A stretch of DNA of 64,000 nt from Chryseobacterium camelliae (GCF_030818575.1 NZ_JAUTAL010000001.1:1550001-1614000); one strand, 5' to 3'; positions 10,789-19,421 are shown, numbered from the stretch's first letter. Made by a program: numbers and translations. Notes: a model not told the origin generated them from the letters alone.

Positions 10789-11364
10789 CTATTTCAGATA
10801 TTTCGTAATTGCTTCGTCGGTAGGCTTTGTAGTACTTACGAAAGAATCAATTAACTTACCGTTTTCGTCAATCAGGAATTTGGTAAAATTCCAAAGGATG
10901 GTGGTATTCTTCACACCGTTCAGTTCCTTTTCAGTGAGATACTTGAAGATCGGTGCAGTATCATCTCCTTTTACGGAAACTTTGGCAGCCATCGGGAACG
11001 TTACCCCATAATTTTTCTGGCAGAAAGCACCGATTTCCGTATTGGTTCCCGGTTCCTGTCCTCCAAAGTTATTGGCAGGAAACCCAACAATGACGAGTTT
11101 GTCTTTGTATTCTTCGTAGAGTTTCTCAAGATCAGCATACTGGGGCGTAAACCCGCATTGGGATGCCGTATTCACCACAAGGATCTTTTTCCCTTTGAAA
11201 TCTGCAAAGTTGATTTCTTTCCCATCCAGGCTTTCTACTTTGTAGTCATAAATGGTTTTTCCCATAAGCGCTTTGGTTTTTGTTTTGGATGCTTCACTTT
11301 TCTTCTGGGCACAGCTGTTGAAGAACGCCATGAAAGAAAGCAGCAGTAAAAAAATTTTTTTCAT
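10789..11364 (-). CDS. Glutathione peroxidase family lipoprotein
   Basis: A 191-residue thiol peroxidase of the glutathione peroxidase family. The N-terminus is a lipoprotein signal (MKKIFLLLLSFMAFFNSC, Cys18), so it is probably membrane-anchored. The three family signatures are present: NTASQCGFTPQY with a peroxidatic Cys rather than selenocysteine, FPANNFGGQEPG, and WNFTKFL. Enzymes of this Cys type usually take electrons from thioredoxin, so the GSH name is historical. It follows the LolA-like gene with a gap of only 10 bp and is probably in the same operon. Confidence 0.93.
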   Translation of the reverse strand: MKKIFLLLLSFMAFFNSCAQKKSEASKTKTKALMGKTIYDYKVESLDGKEINFADFKGKKILVVNTASQCGFTPQYADLEKLYEEYKDKLVIVGFPANNFGGQEPGTNTEIGAFCQKNYGVTFPMAAKVSVKGDDTAPIFKYLTEKELNGVKNTTILWNFTKFLIDENGKLIDSFVSTTKPTDEAITKYLK

Positions 11365-11374
11365 GATAACGGTA

Positions 11375-12040
11375 TTATTTAAATTTGAAAGTATTCGCCG
11401 GAAATACCTTATTCGTATCTATTCTGTTGATCAGCATCACGTAATCCCCATCTTTCTTTGTACTGGAAGATTCTATCCTGAACGGCATCATCAGATTACC
11501 CACTTTTTTGTAATCGGAATAGTCCAGGGTTTCATCTTTCTTAATTTCCCTCAGCAACATATATGTTTTGGTGTCAAAATAATATATATTCTTGTTGACA
11601 TTCTTAGTCAACTCAACTTTGTGACAGTACATATTTCCGATCTTTTCTTTACCGAGGTATCTTGCAGTAAAGCCCTTATTTTCCCAGTCGATAAAATCAT
11701 TGTCAAAACTTTCCGGGACATATTCCGCATACTCCTGCAGTTTATTGGCTGCGTAGTTCATAGCGTATCCCTTCGTACCGTCATATCCCTCAATTGCCGT
11801 CTCTTTATTACCGATGGTAATCACCGTCTTGGTGAGATTGGGACGTTCCTGGTAGATTTTGATCGGATACTCATCCTTGATACCCAAAATGACCTTACCC
11901 TGAAGCAGTACTGAATTTAGAAGCTTCCAGTTTGTGAGCCCTCCGGACAGTTCGATGTTTTTATCAATAATCTCCTTTGCCGTCTGAGCCATACACCACT
12001 GGGAACAAACCAGAATAAATGCCAACAGTAATTTCTTCAT
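11375..12040 (-). CDS. LolA-like outer-membrane lipoprotein-sorting-type protein
   Basis: A 221-residue exported protein with a signal peptide ending near CMAQ (residue 19). The mature part resembles the LolA/LolB half-barrel proteins of Bacteroidetes: AKEIIDKNIELSGG, a GYDGTKGYAMN segment, YYFDTKTYMLLREIK and a C-terminal strand pattern ending TFKFK. Such proteins bind acyl chains in a hydrophobic groove; a true LolA role is not shown. It has a good TATATTTG promoter 19 nt upstream and is followed 10 bp later by the peroxidase gene. Confidence 0.8.
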   Translation of the reverse strand: MKKLLLAFILVCSQWCMAQTAKEIIDKNIELSGGLTNWKLLNSVLLQGKVILGIKDEYPIKIYQERPNLTKTVITIGNKETAIEGYDGTKGYAMNYAANKLQEYAEYVPESFDNDFIDWENKGFTARYLGKEKIGNMYCHKVELTKNVNKNIYYFDTKTYMLLREIKKDETLDYSDYKKVGNLMMPFRIESSSTKKDGDYVMLINRIDTNKVFPANTFKFK

Positions 12041-12058
12041 TAATTCTTTTTATAAGTT

Positions 12059-12066
12059 CAAATATA
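12059..12066 (-). promoter_or_regulatory. Promoter of the LolA-like gene (TATATTTG)
   Basis: The minus strand reads TATATTTG, a full TAnnTTTG match, ending 18 nt before the start codon at 12040. No clear TTG element upstream. Confidence 0.65.
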
Positions 12067-12154
12067 ATGCTTTTTAATTTGAAAATTTATTAATCGGATC
12101 ATTTGAAAATGTAACGCTTGTCTGGTCTATTCAAATCGTTTCCCTTTCAAGTTT

Positions 12155-12877
12155 TCAAATTAATTTTCTGGCTTTCTCCAGATCTTCCGGCGTATCGATG
12201 CCCACTCCGATAAAATTGGTTTCAATCATCTTGATTTTCATTCCGTATTCAAGGTAGCGGATGCATTCTATCTTTTCAGCTATTTCCAGCGGCTTCATTT
12301 CCAAGCTAGAAAACTGAATGAGCGCATGCTTCCTGAAAGCGTATACACCAATATGTTTAAAATAGCTCACCTCATAAGATGTTTCCCGGTGAAACGGGAT
12401 GACAGAGCGGCTGAAATACAACGCAAACCCATTATTGTCGGTGATTACTTTCACATTATTCGGGTTTTCAATCTCTTCTTTTTCACTAAGCCTGATCTTC
12501 AGGGAAGCCAGGGAGATCTCCTGGTTATGATCTTCTCTGAAAACTTCGATCAGCTGCCGTAAAGGTTCCAGTTTCAGAAACGGCTCATCGCCCTGTACAT
12601 TGATGACAATATCACAGTCTATGTGCTGAACGGCTTCAGCAATGCGGTCACTGCCAGTTTCATGCTGTCCGGTCATTACCGCTTTTCCACCGTTACCTAC
12701 AATCTCATTGAAGATGATTTCCGAATCCGTAGCTACAAAAACTTCTTCAAACAAACCGGTCTCTACCACATTCTGATAGGTTGTGGCAATAACAGTTTTA
12801 TCTCCTAAGGTCTGCATCAGCTTGGCCGGAAAACGGCTGGCTTCGTACCGTGCAGGAATTACAGCGATGATTTTCAT
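12155..12877 (-). CDS. kdsB: 3-deoxy-manno-octulosonate cytidylyltransferase
   Basis: A 240-residue CMP-Kdo synthetase, which activates Kdo with CTP for lipopolysaccharide inner core synthesis in the cytoplasm. The opening [19 protein letters not shown] is the nucleotide-binding signature; [10 protein letters not shown], the GSDRIAEA stretch and the NVQGDEPF metal-binding motif follow in the right order, and the full family length is present. The next gene downstream is the LolA-like one. Upstream lies the inverted-repeat-bounded four-helix-bundle gene, 20 bp away, so kdsB may be read through from it. Confidence 0.97.
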   Translation of the reverse strand: MKIIAVIPARYEASRFPAKLMQTLGDKTVIATTYQNVVETGLFEEVFVATDSEIIFNEIVGNGGKAVMTGQHETGSDRIAEAVQHIDCDIVINVQGDEPFLKLEPLRQLIEVFREDHNQEISLASLKIRLSEKEEIENPNNVKVITDNNGFALYFSRSVIPFHRETSYEVSYFKHIGVYAFRKHALIQFSSLEMKPLEIAEKIECIRYLEYGMKIKMIETNFIGVGIDTPEDLEKARKLI

Positions 12878-12897
12878 TTCGTATAGTGATGAGTTAA

Positions 12898-13275
12898 AAG
12901 TTATGAGTTATGAGTCTTGTTTTTGGTCGTTATAATAATGCTTCTGATCATTTTTAAGATTTCTGTAGCCGGAGCCTTCAAACTTTCAAATTCCTCTTTT
13001 GAAATATAATCGGTAGCGGATAAGAGTTCAAGCCAATAAATAGTTTCATCACATTCTTTTTGAGAGATAGACAATTTATGAATAAAATCCATTGTGCTCT
13101 GAGCATTTAAGGCTTCTCTAATATTTGCACCTACAGAAGTCCCGGACCGCAGAATCTGTTTGGAAAGTATAAATTCTTTCTTTTCAGAACTGAATCTTTT
13201 ATAAAAATTGATGATGTTTACAGCAAAATCAAAACTCTTTTTCCCAATAACGCTCTCAGCCATAACTCATAACTT
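12898..13275. repeat. 15-bp inverted repeats bounding the four-helix-bundle gene
   Basis: AAGTTATGAGTTATG at 12898-12912 is the exact reverse complement of 13261-13275. The arms are not merely flanking: the right arm supplies the start codon and the left arm the last codons and stop of the enclosed gene. Each arm is itself a tandem of a 7-bp unit (GTTATGA). The whole unit is 378 bp. No target-site duplication is obvious. Confidence 0.8.
12901..13263 (-). CDS. Four-helix-bundle protein (23S rRNA intervening-sequence type)
   Basis: A 120-residue protein of the four-helix-bundle family first named for proteins encoded in 23S rRNA intervening sequences. Diagnostic parts are [34 protein letters not shown] and the C-terminal ETIYWLELL helix. 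Members form pentameric bundles and are thought to bind nucleic acid; one relative, Avd, assists diversity-generating retroelements, but no reverse transcriptase is nearby. The start codon and stop codon both lie within a perfect 15-bp inverted repeat. It sits between an aminotransferase gene and kdsB with short gaps, like an inserted cassette. Confidence 0.88.
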   Translation of the reverse strand: MAESVIGKKSFDFAVNIINFYKRFSSEKKEFILSKQILRSGTSVGANIREALNAQSTMDFIHKLSISQKECDETIYWLELLSATDYISKEEFESLKAPATEILKMIRSIIITTKNKTHNS

Positions 13276-13284
13276 ATAACTAAC

Positions 13285-14538
13285 TTATTTAAGATTATTC
13301 AAACTACTTTCAAGCTTCGGCATCATCGCTGAAATCTCTTCGGTGGCCAGTCCTCCTACGGAAGCACGGAACCAAGGCTCAGATTTTTCTTCCCCGAAGG
13401 CAGAGAATGGCACCAGGGCAACTCCAGCCTCATTGATTAAGTAGAAAACCAGGTCTGAAGAATTTTCAATAACTGTTCCGTCAGGTTTTGTTTTCCCAAT
13501 ATAATCAAGTTTAATCGTGAGGTACAACGCTCCCATTGGTTGAATGCTGTCTACGGCAAGCCCTTTACTTTTCAGGTTCTGAATTCCGCCGTGAAGAACT
13601 TTCAGGCTCTCTTCCAGTTTTCCTTTGAAATCTTCTACAAAAGCATTTACTTCTTCAGGATTTTCATAATATTTGGCTGTTGCTTCCTGCTCAGGCTTTG
13701 GTGCCCATGCACCTACGTGCGTAAGGAGTGCTTTCATTTTATCAATAACATGCGCCGGGCCAAATCCCCATCCTACTCGTACTCCAGTTGCAGCAAGGCA
13801 TTTGGAAATACCATCGATGTAGATGGTGTAGTTTTTCATTTCAGGGAAAAGAGAAACAGGATCTACGTGTTCTGCTCCGAAAGTCAGGTTAGAGTAGATC
13901 TGGTCATACATCAGGTAAAGCGGTTTTTCATCTTCGGTTCTTTTCTGGTTTTCGGCCAGAATCAGTTCGCAGATCTCAGAAAGCTGTTCCCTGGTGAACA
14001 TTGTTCCGGTAGGATTCAGCGGAGAGCAAAGTGCTACCAGTACAGCGCCATCCAGATGCGGCTTAAGATCGGCAGCAGTAGGAAGGAAATTATTCTCAGG
14101 CGTAGTCTTCACTTCTACAGCATCTGCAGAGGTAAGGTATGCATAATGGTTATTGTTCCATGAAGGTATAGGATATACTACTTTATCCCCTTCATCCACA
14201 ATAGTTTTGTATACGGCATAAATCAACGGCCTCGAACCCGCTGTGATAAGAATGTCATTAGGAGCATAATCCAGGTTCCATCTGGTTTTAAGGTCTTTGG
14301 AAACCTCTTTTCTTAAAGATAAAAGTCCGTTAGCCGGCGGATAATTCGTCAGGTTATTCTGATAGGCTTTCTGAATTTCTTCTTTCAGTTTTGCCGGTAT
14401 CGGATAGATGTTAGAATTCAGGTCTCCAATGGTAAGGTTGGCAATTTCAGCACCTTTTGCCTTCAAATCATTGACTTCATTACCAATTTTTACAATTTCA
14501 GAACCAATCAGGTTCGCCGCTAATTTTGAAACTTTCAC
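13285..14538 (-). CDS. PLP-dependent aminotransferase, class I/II
   Basis: A 417-residue fold-type I aminotransferase. The sequence runs from the GDLNSNIYPIP segment through ITAGSRPLIYAVYKT and LCSPLNPTGTMF (the NPTG-type PLP site) to DGISKCLAATGVRVGWG, where the lysine forms the internal aldimine, and a C-terminal FRASVGG arginine for the substrate carboxylate. It looks like an aspartate or aromatic-type enzyme, but the amino-acid partner cannot be told from sequence. Its neighbours do not form a pathway with it. Confidence 0.9.
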   Translation of the reverse strand: MKVSKLAANLIGSEIVKIGNEVNDLKAKGAEIANLTIGDLNSNIYPIPAKLKEEIQKAYQNNLTNYPPANGLLSLRKEVSKDLKTRWNLDYAPNDILITAGSRPLIYAVYKTIVDEGDKVVYPIPSWNNNHYAYLTSADAVEVKTTPENNFLPTAADLKPHLDGAVLVALCSPLNPTGTMFTREQLSEICELILAENQKRTEDEKPLYLMYDQIYSNLTFGAEHVDPVSLFPEMKNYTIYIDGISKCLAATGVRVGWGFGPAHVIDKMKALLTHVGAWAPKPEQEATAKYYENPEEVNAFVEDFKGKLEESLKVLHGGIQNLKSKGLAVDSIQPMGALYLTIKLDYIGKTKPDGTVIENSSDLVFYLINEAGVALVPFSAFGEEKSEPWFRASVGGLATEEISAMMPKLESSLNNLK

Positions 14539-14559
14539 TTTATTTTTATTTAATGTTAT

Positions 14560-14610
14560 TAATGTAACAATCTAACAGTATAACCGTTCAACAATCATTG
14601 GTATATCATT
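14560..14610. repeat. Degenerate 9-bp repeat block
   Basis: The gap between the phosphohexomutase and aminotransferase genes contains successive units close to AATGTAACA (for example ATGTAACAA, TCTAACAGT), the same theme as the block at 10697-10780. No coding potential or stable hairpin. Confidence 0.45.
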
Positions 14611-14632
14611 AAACGGCCACACCGGTACATTT

Positions 14633-16348
14633 TTATGTTAATTGCAGGTCTCTTTTTACCTGCTCTACTTTTTCTTCGAGGGCCTGAAGGGTATCTTCAA
14701 ACTCAGCTTCGGAAGTCAGGTCTTCCTTGACAGAAATATAGAATTTAATTTTAGGCTCGGTTCCGGAAGGCCTTACGCATACTTTCGTTCCGTCCTGAGT
14801 ATAATAGATCAGCACATTGGATTTAGGGATATCCAGTATTGCTTTGCGCTCTCCTTTAGAGATGAGGAAGCTGGTCTGTTCTTTAAAATCCTTTACTTCA
14901 TCTACAGGTGAACCGGCAAGTTCCTTCGGAGGGTTTTCTCTGAAGTTTTTCATCATATTCTGGATTTCTTCAGCACCTTCTTTTCCTTTCCTAACCAAGT
15001 TAACCAATGCTTCATAATACATTCCCGTCTCCTGATAGATCTCGATCAGGTACTGATACATGGTCCTTCCGTTGGCTTTGCACCATGCTGCAATTTCACA
15101 GGCCAGGATGATGCTACCGCATGAATCTTTATCCCTTACGAAATCACCGGTCATAAAACCGAAGCTTTCTTCGCCTCCGCAGATAAATTTTTCTTTGCCT
15201 TCAAAATCCCGGATCATTTTCCCTATCCACTTGAATCCGGTAAGGCCTACTTTACAGCCAACTCCGAATTTCTGGGCGATATCAAAGAATATATCGGAAG
15301 TAACGATGGTAGAACCGATAAATTCTTTTCCGGTAATTTTATCCTGCTTTCTCCACTCATTAAGGATGTAATAAGTAAGGATAGCATTGGTCTGATTGCC
15401 ATTCAGCAGCTGCATCTCACCATCAAGGTTCCTTACGGCAATTCCGAGACGGTCCCCGTCCGGATCGGTACCGATTACAATATCTGCATTGGTGATTTTA
15501 GCCAAATCCATCGCCATTTCCAGGGCAGCAGGCTCTTCCGGATTCGGAGACTCCACTGTTGGGAAATTTCCGCTTGGGATCATCTGCTCGGTTACCAGAT
15601 CTATTTTTTTGAATCCTGCTTTTTTCAGCGCTTTCGGAACGGTGGTGTAGGTAGTTCCATGGATGGATGTGAAAACAATGTTCAAATTTTCTTTGCCAAC
15701 ATTCTGATAGGTGGAATTTTCGATACATGCATCGATATACACATCATCCTGCTCTTCGCCGATCCATTCGATCAGGTCATCGTTGCCATTGAATTTGATT
15801 TCATCAAATTTTACAGAATATACTTCGCTGATAATGGCTTCATCATGCGGCGGAACAATCTGTGCCCCATCATTCCAATAAACTTTATAGCCATTGTATT
15901 CTGGTGGATTATGGGAAGCGGTAAGGACAATCCCTCCGTTGCATTTCCTGTCACGTACGGTAAAAGAAAGTTCCGGCGTCGGCCTGTGATCTTTGAAAAG
16001 AAGTACTTTTATTCCGTTGGCCGTTAAAACATCAGCCACCAGCTTTCCGAATTCTTTGGAATTGTTGCGTACGTCATAGGCGATAGCAACTTTAATTTCT
16101 TCATTGGGAAATTGCTTTAACATATAGTTCGCAAGTCCCTGTGTAGCTTGACCTAACGTATACTTATTTAAACGATTGGTTCCTACACCCATGATCCCAC
16201 GCATCCCTCCTGTTCCGAATTCCAGTTCCCTATAAAAGGAGTCTTCCAGATCCGGGGAATTGCCTTCAATCAAAAGCTGAACGGCTTTTCTTGTTTCTTC
16301 ATCGAATGATTCGTTCAACCAAAGTTGTGCTTTTTCTAATGTTGTCAT
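14633..16348 (-). CDS. Phospho-sugar mutase (phosphoglucomutase/phosphomannomutase)
   Basis: A 571-residue alpha-D-phosphohexomutase interconverting hexose 1- and 6-phosphates. The catalytic phosphoserine loop is TASHNPPEYNGYKVY, the Mg site IGTDPDGDRLGI, the sugar-binding loop GGEESFGF and the phosphate-binding loop RPSGTEPKIKFY; all four domains are complete. The start is placed at 16348 (MTTLEKAQ): a longer frame reaches 16393, but its extra residues are non-conserved in character. With kdsB and the glycosyltransferase nearby it fits envelope or storage sugar metabolism, though they are separate units. Confidence 0.95.
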   Translation of the reverse strand: MTTLEKAQLWLNESFDEETRKAVQLLIEGNSPDLEDSFYRELEFGTGGMRGIMGVGTNRLNKYTLGQATQGLANYMLKQFPNEEIKVAIAYDVRNNSKEFGKLVADVLTANGIKVLLFKDHRPTPELSFTVRDRKCNGGIVLTASHNPPEYNGYKVYWNDGAQIVPPHDEAIISEVYSVKFDEIKFNGNDDLIEWIGEEQDDVYIDACIENSTYQNVGKENLNIVFTSIHGTTYTTVPKALKKAGFKKIDLVTEQMIPSGNFPTVESPNPEEPAALEMAMDLAKITNADIVIGTDPDGDRLGIAVRNLDGEMQLLNGNQTNAILTYYILNEWRKQDKITGKEFIGSTIVTSDIFFDIAQKFGVGCKVGLTGFKWIGKMIRDFEGKEKFICGGEESFGFMTGDFVRDKDSCGSIILACEIAAWCKANGRTMYQYLIEIYQETGMYYEALVNLVRKGKEGAEEIQNMMKNFRENPPKELAGSPVDEVKDFKEQTSFLISKGERKAILDIPKSNVLIYYTQDGTKVCVRPSGTEPKIKFYISVKEDLTSEAEFEDTLQALEEKVEQVKRDLQLT

Positions 16349-16433
16349 ATTATATTTTGTAGTCGTTTGTAATTGATATGAATTTAAAATCAAATGGTAT
16401 CATTATTAAGATCTCAAGCAACACTGAATAAAA

Positions 16434-17144
16434 TCAGTTCAGTACTTTACGCTCGATACGTGCTGTCTTGTCTGCCTTGAATGCTTTGATCGGCTCATTA
16501 TAATACAATAGCTTTGCCGTATTCTGAATATTTCCGGATAATGAATCTTTCACATTGAGTTCTGCATAATTTCCGTTTTTGGAATCCAGCTTGAGGTTAT
16601 CTATTTTCCAGTAAGGAGCAATAAGGCTTGCCGTATCTGAAATTTTAATCACCGCATCTTTGGTCTGCCCCAGGAAATTGGCCCTGCTTTTATTCATCAT
16701 CTCCACTTCTGCTTTCCTGGTATTGATAGAACCCATGAAAATGGCGTTGTTTTTAAGGCTGAGCTTAAAATTATCGGTTTTGATTTCGCTGGAAATGTTC
16801 ATCTCTACGGAATCTGAAATGCTGATCTGTGCCGGGCTGTATTTTGAGTACACCGTCACATTGTAGAAGTCTACTCCTTTTACACCTCTCTTTTCTTTGA
16901 TCGAAAGCGTTTTATTGTCAACATCAACATCCAGGTTACCGGCAATATTCGGATAGGTTTCTATTTCCACAAAATTTTTCGGTCCTCTGGCATAGAACAC
17001 GCGGAATTTCCCTTCCAGGCTGATATTGTTAAAATCGGCTACATTAATATCTTTCTTCGTAATATTTCCTTCCGGTGACATTTTACCACAGGAAATAATG
17101 CATAAAAATACGGTAAGGAGTATATAAAAATATCTTTTAGTCAT
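16434..17144 (-). CDS. GIN-domain (DUF2807) lipoprotein
   Basis: A 236-residue exported lipoprotein: signal MTKRYFYILLTVFLCIISC with Cys19 in the lipobox. The mature part begins NITKKDINVADFNNISLEGKF, typical of the head-GIN (DUF2807) beta-helix fold, with repeating short strands containing Asn, Ser and Lys. The family occurs on Bacteroidetes surfaces and is of unknown function; an adhesin role is only a database label. It begins 1 bp after the stop of the small membrane protein at 17146, so the two are co-transcribed. Confidence 0.88.
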   Translation of the reverse strand: MTKRYFYILLTVFLCIISCGKMSPEGNITKKDINVADFNNISLEGKFRVFYARGPKNFVEIETYPNIAGNLDVDVDNKTLSIKEKRGVKGVDFYNVTVYSKYSPAQISISDSVEMNISSEIKTDNFKLSLKNNAIFMGSINTRKAEVEMMNKSRANFLGQTKDAVIKISDTASLIAPYWKIDNLKLDSKNGNYAELNVKDSLSGNIQNTAKLLYYNEPIKAFKADKTARIERKVLN

Positions 17145-17145
17145 G

Positions 17146-17529
17146 TTAGTGAATAGTAGAATAAATTAAAACTGCTACAAAAATCGCAGTCAATACAATG
17201 CCGATAATCAATGGCTTCCAGATAGGTTTTTTATCATACTGCGTTTCATCCGGAAAATATTTCGGAAAGAAGTAGTAAGCCAGTAAGCATCCTCCCGCGA
17301 ACCCGCAAAAATAGGCATATGTGCTTCTCGGATTTTCCTGTAGGTTACCGATTAGAATCGTAATGATGGTCGCCAATGCAGAAACAGCCAGGACAATGTA
17401 TGATTCTCTGTTTTTTTTAGCCTGTCTAAGATTCAGGAATAATAAAACCCCACCAAAAATTGTAGAGAAAAATACAGAAAATCCGATGATGGCCTGTTTG
17501 GAATATATTCTTGGTCTGTTGTGCTCCAT
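17146..17529 (-). CDS. Small membrane protein, four predicted helices
   Basis: A 127-residue hydrophobic protein with four likely membrane helices (about residues 10-28, 41-60, 72-89 and 105-124) separated by short basic loops. No domain recognised. It lies 1 bp after the glycosyltransferase gene and 1 bp before the GIN-domain lipoprotein gene, so it belongs to the DUF4199 - glycosyltransferase - this gene - DUF2807 operon. Confidence 0.8.
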   Translation of the reverse strand: MEHNRPRIYSKQAIIGFSVFFSTIFGGVLLFLNLRQAKKNRESYIVLAVSALATIITILIGNLQENPRSTYAYFCGFAGGCLLAYYFFPKYFPDETQYDKKPIWKPLIIGIVLTAIFVAVLIYSTIH

Positions 17530-17530
17530 C

Positions 17531-18481
17531 TTAGATTACTTCATCAATATTATAGTTTTTATGCTCTCTGTTGGTCCTGATGATCATTTCCCCGAGGAAA
17601 CCGGCAATAAAGAGCAATGTTCCCATGATCATCATTGTTAAAGCGATGAAGAACCATGGATTATTGGTAATCAGGTGTCCGTAAATCCCTCTGGCTACAT
17701 CAATCAGCTTGGATATCCCCAGCCATAATGCAGACAGAAACCCAACGATAAACATAATCGTTCCTACGGCACCGAAAAAATGCATCGGCCTGCCTCCAAA
17801 CCGGCTGACAAACCACAGGGTTACAAGATCTAGGAATCCCCTGATGAACCTTTCTGTTCCGAACTTGGATGTTCCGTATGGCCTTGCCTGATGCTGAACC
17901 TCTTTTTCGGTAATCCTCCTGAATCCTGCATTGGCAGCCAGTACTGGAATGTAACGGTGCATGTCGCCATAGACGTCTATGGATTTTACTACCTGTTTCT
18001 TGTAGGCTTTCAGCCCGCAATTGAAATCGTGAAGGTGGACACCGGATACTTTTCTCGCCGCCGCATTAAAAAGTTTGGACGGGATATTTTTCGTCATGAC
18101 ATTGTCATAACGTTTTTTCTTCCATCCGGAAACAATATCATAGTTATCCTGTACCACCATAGCATAGAGCTCGGGAATTTCTTCGGGAAAATCCTGAAGA
18201 TCGGCATCCATGGTAATCACCACTTCTCCGTTGGCGCGGGCAAAAGCGGCATGCAGGGCCTGTGATTTCCCATAATTCCTGGAAAATTTTATGCCATGGA
18301 TCTGCGGATGCTGTATTTTAAGGTTTTCAATAATATTCCACGACAGGTCTGTGCTCCCGTCATCTACAAACCATATTTCATAGGTTAACTGACTGGCTCT
18401 GCACACAGTATCGATCCTGGAAAAAAGTTCTTCCAGGGAAGCTTCCTCATTCAGCAGCGGAATAATGATGGATAAATTCAT
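17531..18481 (-). CDS. Family 2 glycosyltransferase (DPM1/ArnC-like)
   Basis: A 316-residue membrane glycosyltransferase that probably moves a sugar from a nucleotide donor to polyprenyl phosphate. The N-terminal GT-A domain has SIIIPLLNEEASLEEL, the acidic FVDDGSTDLSW strand and the DADLQDFPEEIPEL metal site; two long membrane helices follow in the C-terminal third (around 235-260 and 270-300). The start is set at 18481 (MNLSIIIPL), as usual for the family; an in-frame ATG at 18496 would add five residues. It directly follows the DUF4199 gene. Confidence 0.9.
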   Translation of the reverse strand: MNLSIIIPLLNEEASLEELFSRIDTVCRASQLTYEIWFVDDGSTDLSWNIIENLKIQHPQIHGIKFSRNYGKSQALHAAFARANGEVVITMDADLQDFPEEIPELYAMVVQDNYDIVSGWKKKRYDNVMTKNIPSKLFNAAARKVSGVHLHDFNCGLKAYKKQVVKSIDVYGDMHRYIPVLAANAGFRRITEKEVQHQARPYGTSKFGTERFIRGFLDLVTLWFVSRFGGRPMHFFGAVGTIMFIVGFLSALWLGISKLIDVARGIYGHLITNNPWFFIALTMMIMGTLLFIAGFLGEMIIRTNREHKNYNIDEVI

Positions 18482-18496
18482 TGAATGGTAATACAT

Positions 18497-19093
18497 TTAT
18501 TCTTGAGTGTTTTCCTGGTACACGGTTCTCGTTCTGAAAAATGCTCCGAAAAACAATGACAAAACTACGTAAAATATCAGTATTGCGGCAAAATATCCGG
18601 AAAAATGACTCGCCGTAAGCATATCTTTTCCTTTCACGGCATCCGGTGAAAAACTCTGAACCCTTTCTTTGTATTTCTGGTCCAGCTCATCAATGTCTTT
18701 CTGGTGCTTCAGGATCTTACGGGCAGACGTATATTCTTTGTCAAGTTCCGATTTCTGCCTTTGCACATATTGGTAGTTCAAAAGTTTTTTTGCATCGGGA
18801 TCCGCGAAATTCAGATATGCATAAATACTGACGATGGAAAGGATGCCTCCGATAAACATCGGAACGAAAGCCCTTTTGAATGCTTCCTTGAAACTTACCG
18901 TCCTGTGATTATTCCAATAGGATTTCACAGACCAGAACGCTGTACCGGCATACAGTACAGGCAGCACAAAGGCATTCACTTTCAGGGTAGTATCAAAATA
19001 CTCAACACCTGAGAAAAAAGAATAGACCACAAAAAAGATGATCATGGTGGCTGCGAAAAGTATAATTCCTAATGTAGAAGGGCTTTTTGTCAT
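18497..19093 (-). CDS. DUF4199 family membrane protein
   Basis: A 198-residue protein with four membrane helices (near residues 8-26, 40-58, 73-92 and 160-182) and a charged cytoplasmic or periplasmic segment rich in Lys/Glu between the third and fourth, resembling the DUF4199 family of Bacteroidetes. Function unknown. The start at 19093 (MTKSPSTLG) is preferred over 19144, whose extension is not membrane-like. First gene of a four-gene run with zero to 1-bp gaps. Confidence 0.82.
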   Translation of the reverse strand: MTKSPSTLGIILFAATMIIFFVVYSFFSGVEYFDTTLKVNAFVLPVLYAGTAFWSVKSYWNNHRTVSFKEAFKRAFVPMFIGGILSIVSIYAYLNFADPDAKKLLNYQYVQRQKSELDKEYTSARKILKHQKDIDELDQKYKERVQSFSPDAVKGKDMLTASHFSGYFAAILIFYVVLSLFFGAFFRTRTVYQENTQE

Positions 19094-19213
19094 GTCTTTT
19101 GTTTTAGAAAAATTCTGAAAAATTATTGCGCTTAATCTCAGCATTTTAGCTTTGAAAGCCTATTTTCAGGTGTATTTTTCTGTAATAATATTTTTAAGTT
19201 TATAATTTATTCC

Positions 19214-19221
19214 TATCTTTG
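19214..19221 (+). promoter_or_regulatory. Promoter of the SRP RNA gene (TATCTTTG)
   Basis: Full TAnnTTTG match whose last base lies 5 nt before the expected 5' end of the SRP RNA, which fits a Bacteroidetes -7 element. Confidence 0.75.
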
Positions 19222-19225
19222 CACC

Positions 19226-19318
19226 GGCAAGTCCTACACAACCAGCTCCTGAGAATCCTCCAGGGTGGGAACGCAGCAAAGGTAATTGGTCGTAGCGGTG
19301 TGATGTAGATAGCTTGCC
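19226..19318 (+). ncRNA. ffs: Signal recognition particle RNA, small bacterial type
   Basis: About 93 nt. The conserved apical domain reads GGGTGGGAACGCAGCAAAGG, with the GGAA-type tetraloop region and the asymmetric loop bases that bind Ffh. The ends pair as GGCAAG (19226-19231) with CTTGCC (19313-19318), and a T-run follows at 19320-19325 as a terminator. A TATCTTTG promoter precedes it. The RNA forms the SRP with Ffh for co-translational membrane targeting. The exact 5' end is uncertain by a few bases. Strand is set by the apical-loop sequence. Confidence 0.93.
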
Positions 19319-19344
19319 ATTTTTTATTGGTACTAAGTGAAGAG

Positions 19345-19409
19345 AGGTAATTTGAAAATTATCTTTTTTTGTTTCTATACGATCCAGCTTTTTCATTTTC
19401 AAATTACCT
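19345..19409. repeat. 15-bp inverted repeat downstream of ffs
   Basis: AGGTAATTTGAAAAT (19345-19359) is the exact reverse complement of 19395-19409, with a 35-nt spacer. It lies between ffs and the convergent hydrolase gene. A related arm pair built on TAATTTGAAAA is at 12075-12085 and 12152-12162. AT-rich, so probably a dispersed intergenic repeat rather than a strong terminator. Confidence 0.6.
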
Positions 19410-19421
19410 TTTATTTCTGTA

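Noticed and set aside
11252..11914. 220-residue plus-strand ORF
   Set aside because: It lies opposite the peroxidase and LolA-like genes; composition is Phe/Ile-rich in the manner of an antisense reading and no domain is visible.
12901..13263. Diversity-generating retroelement accessory protein (Avd)
   Set aside because: The fold is related, but no reverse transcriptase, template repeat or variable repeat is present nearby.
13540..14163. 207-residue plus-strand ORF
   Set aside because: Antisense to the aminotransferase gene, which has full catalytic motifs; residue composition is unnatural.
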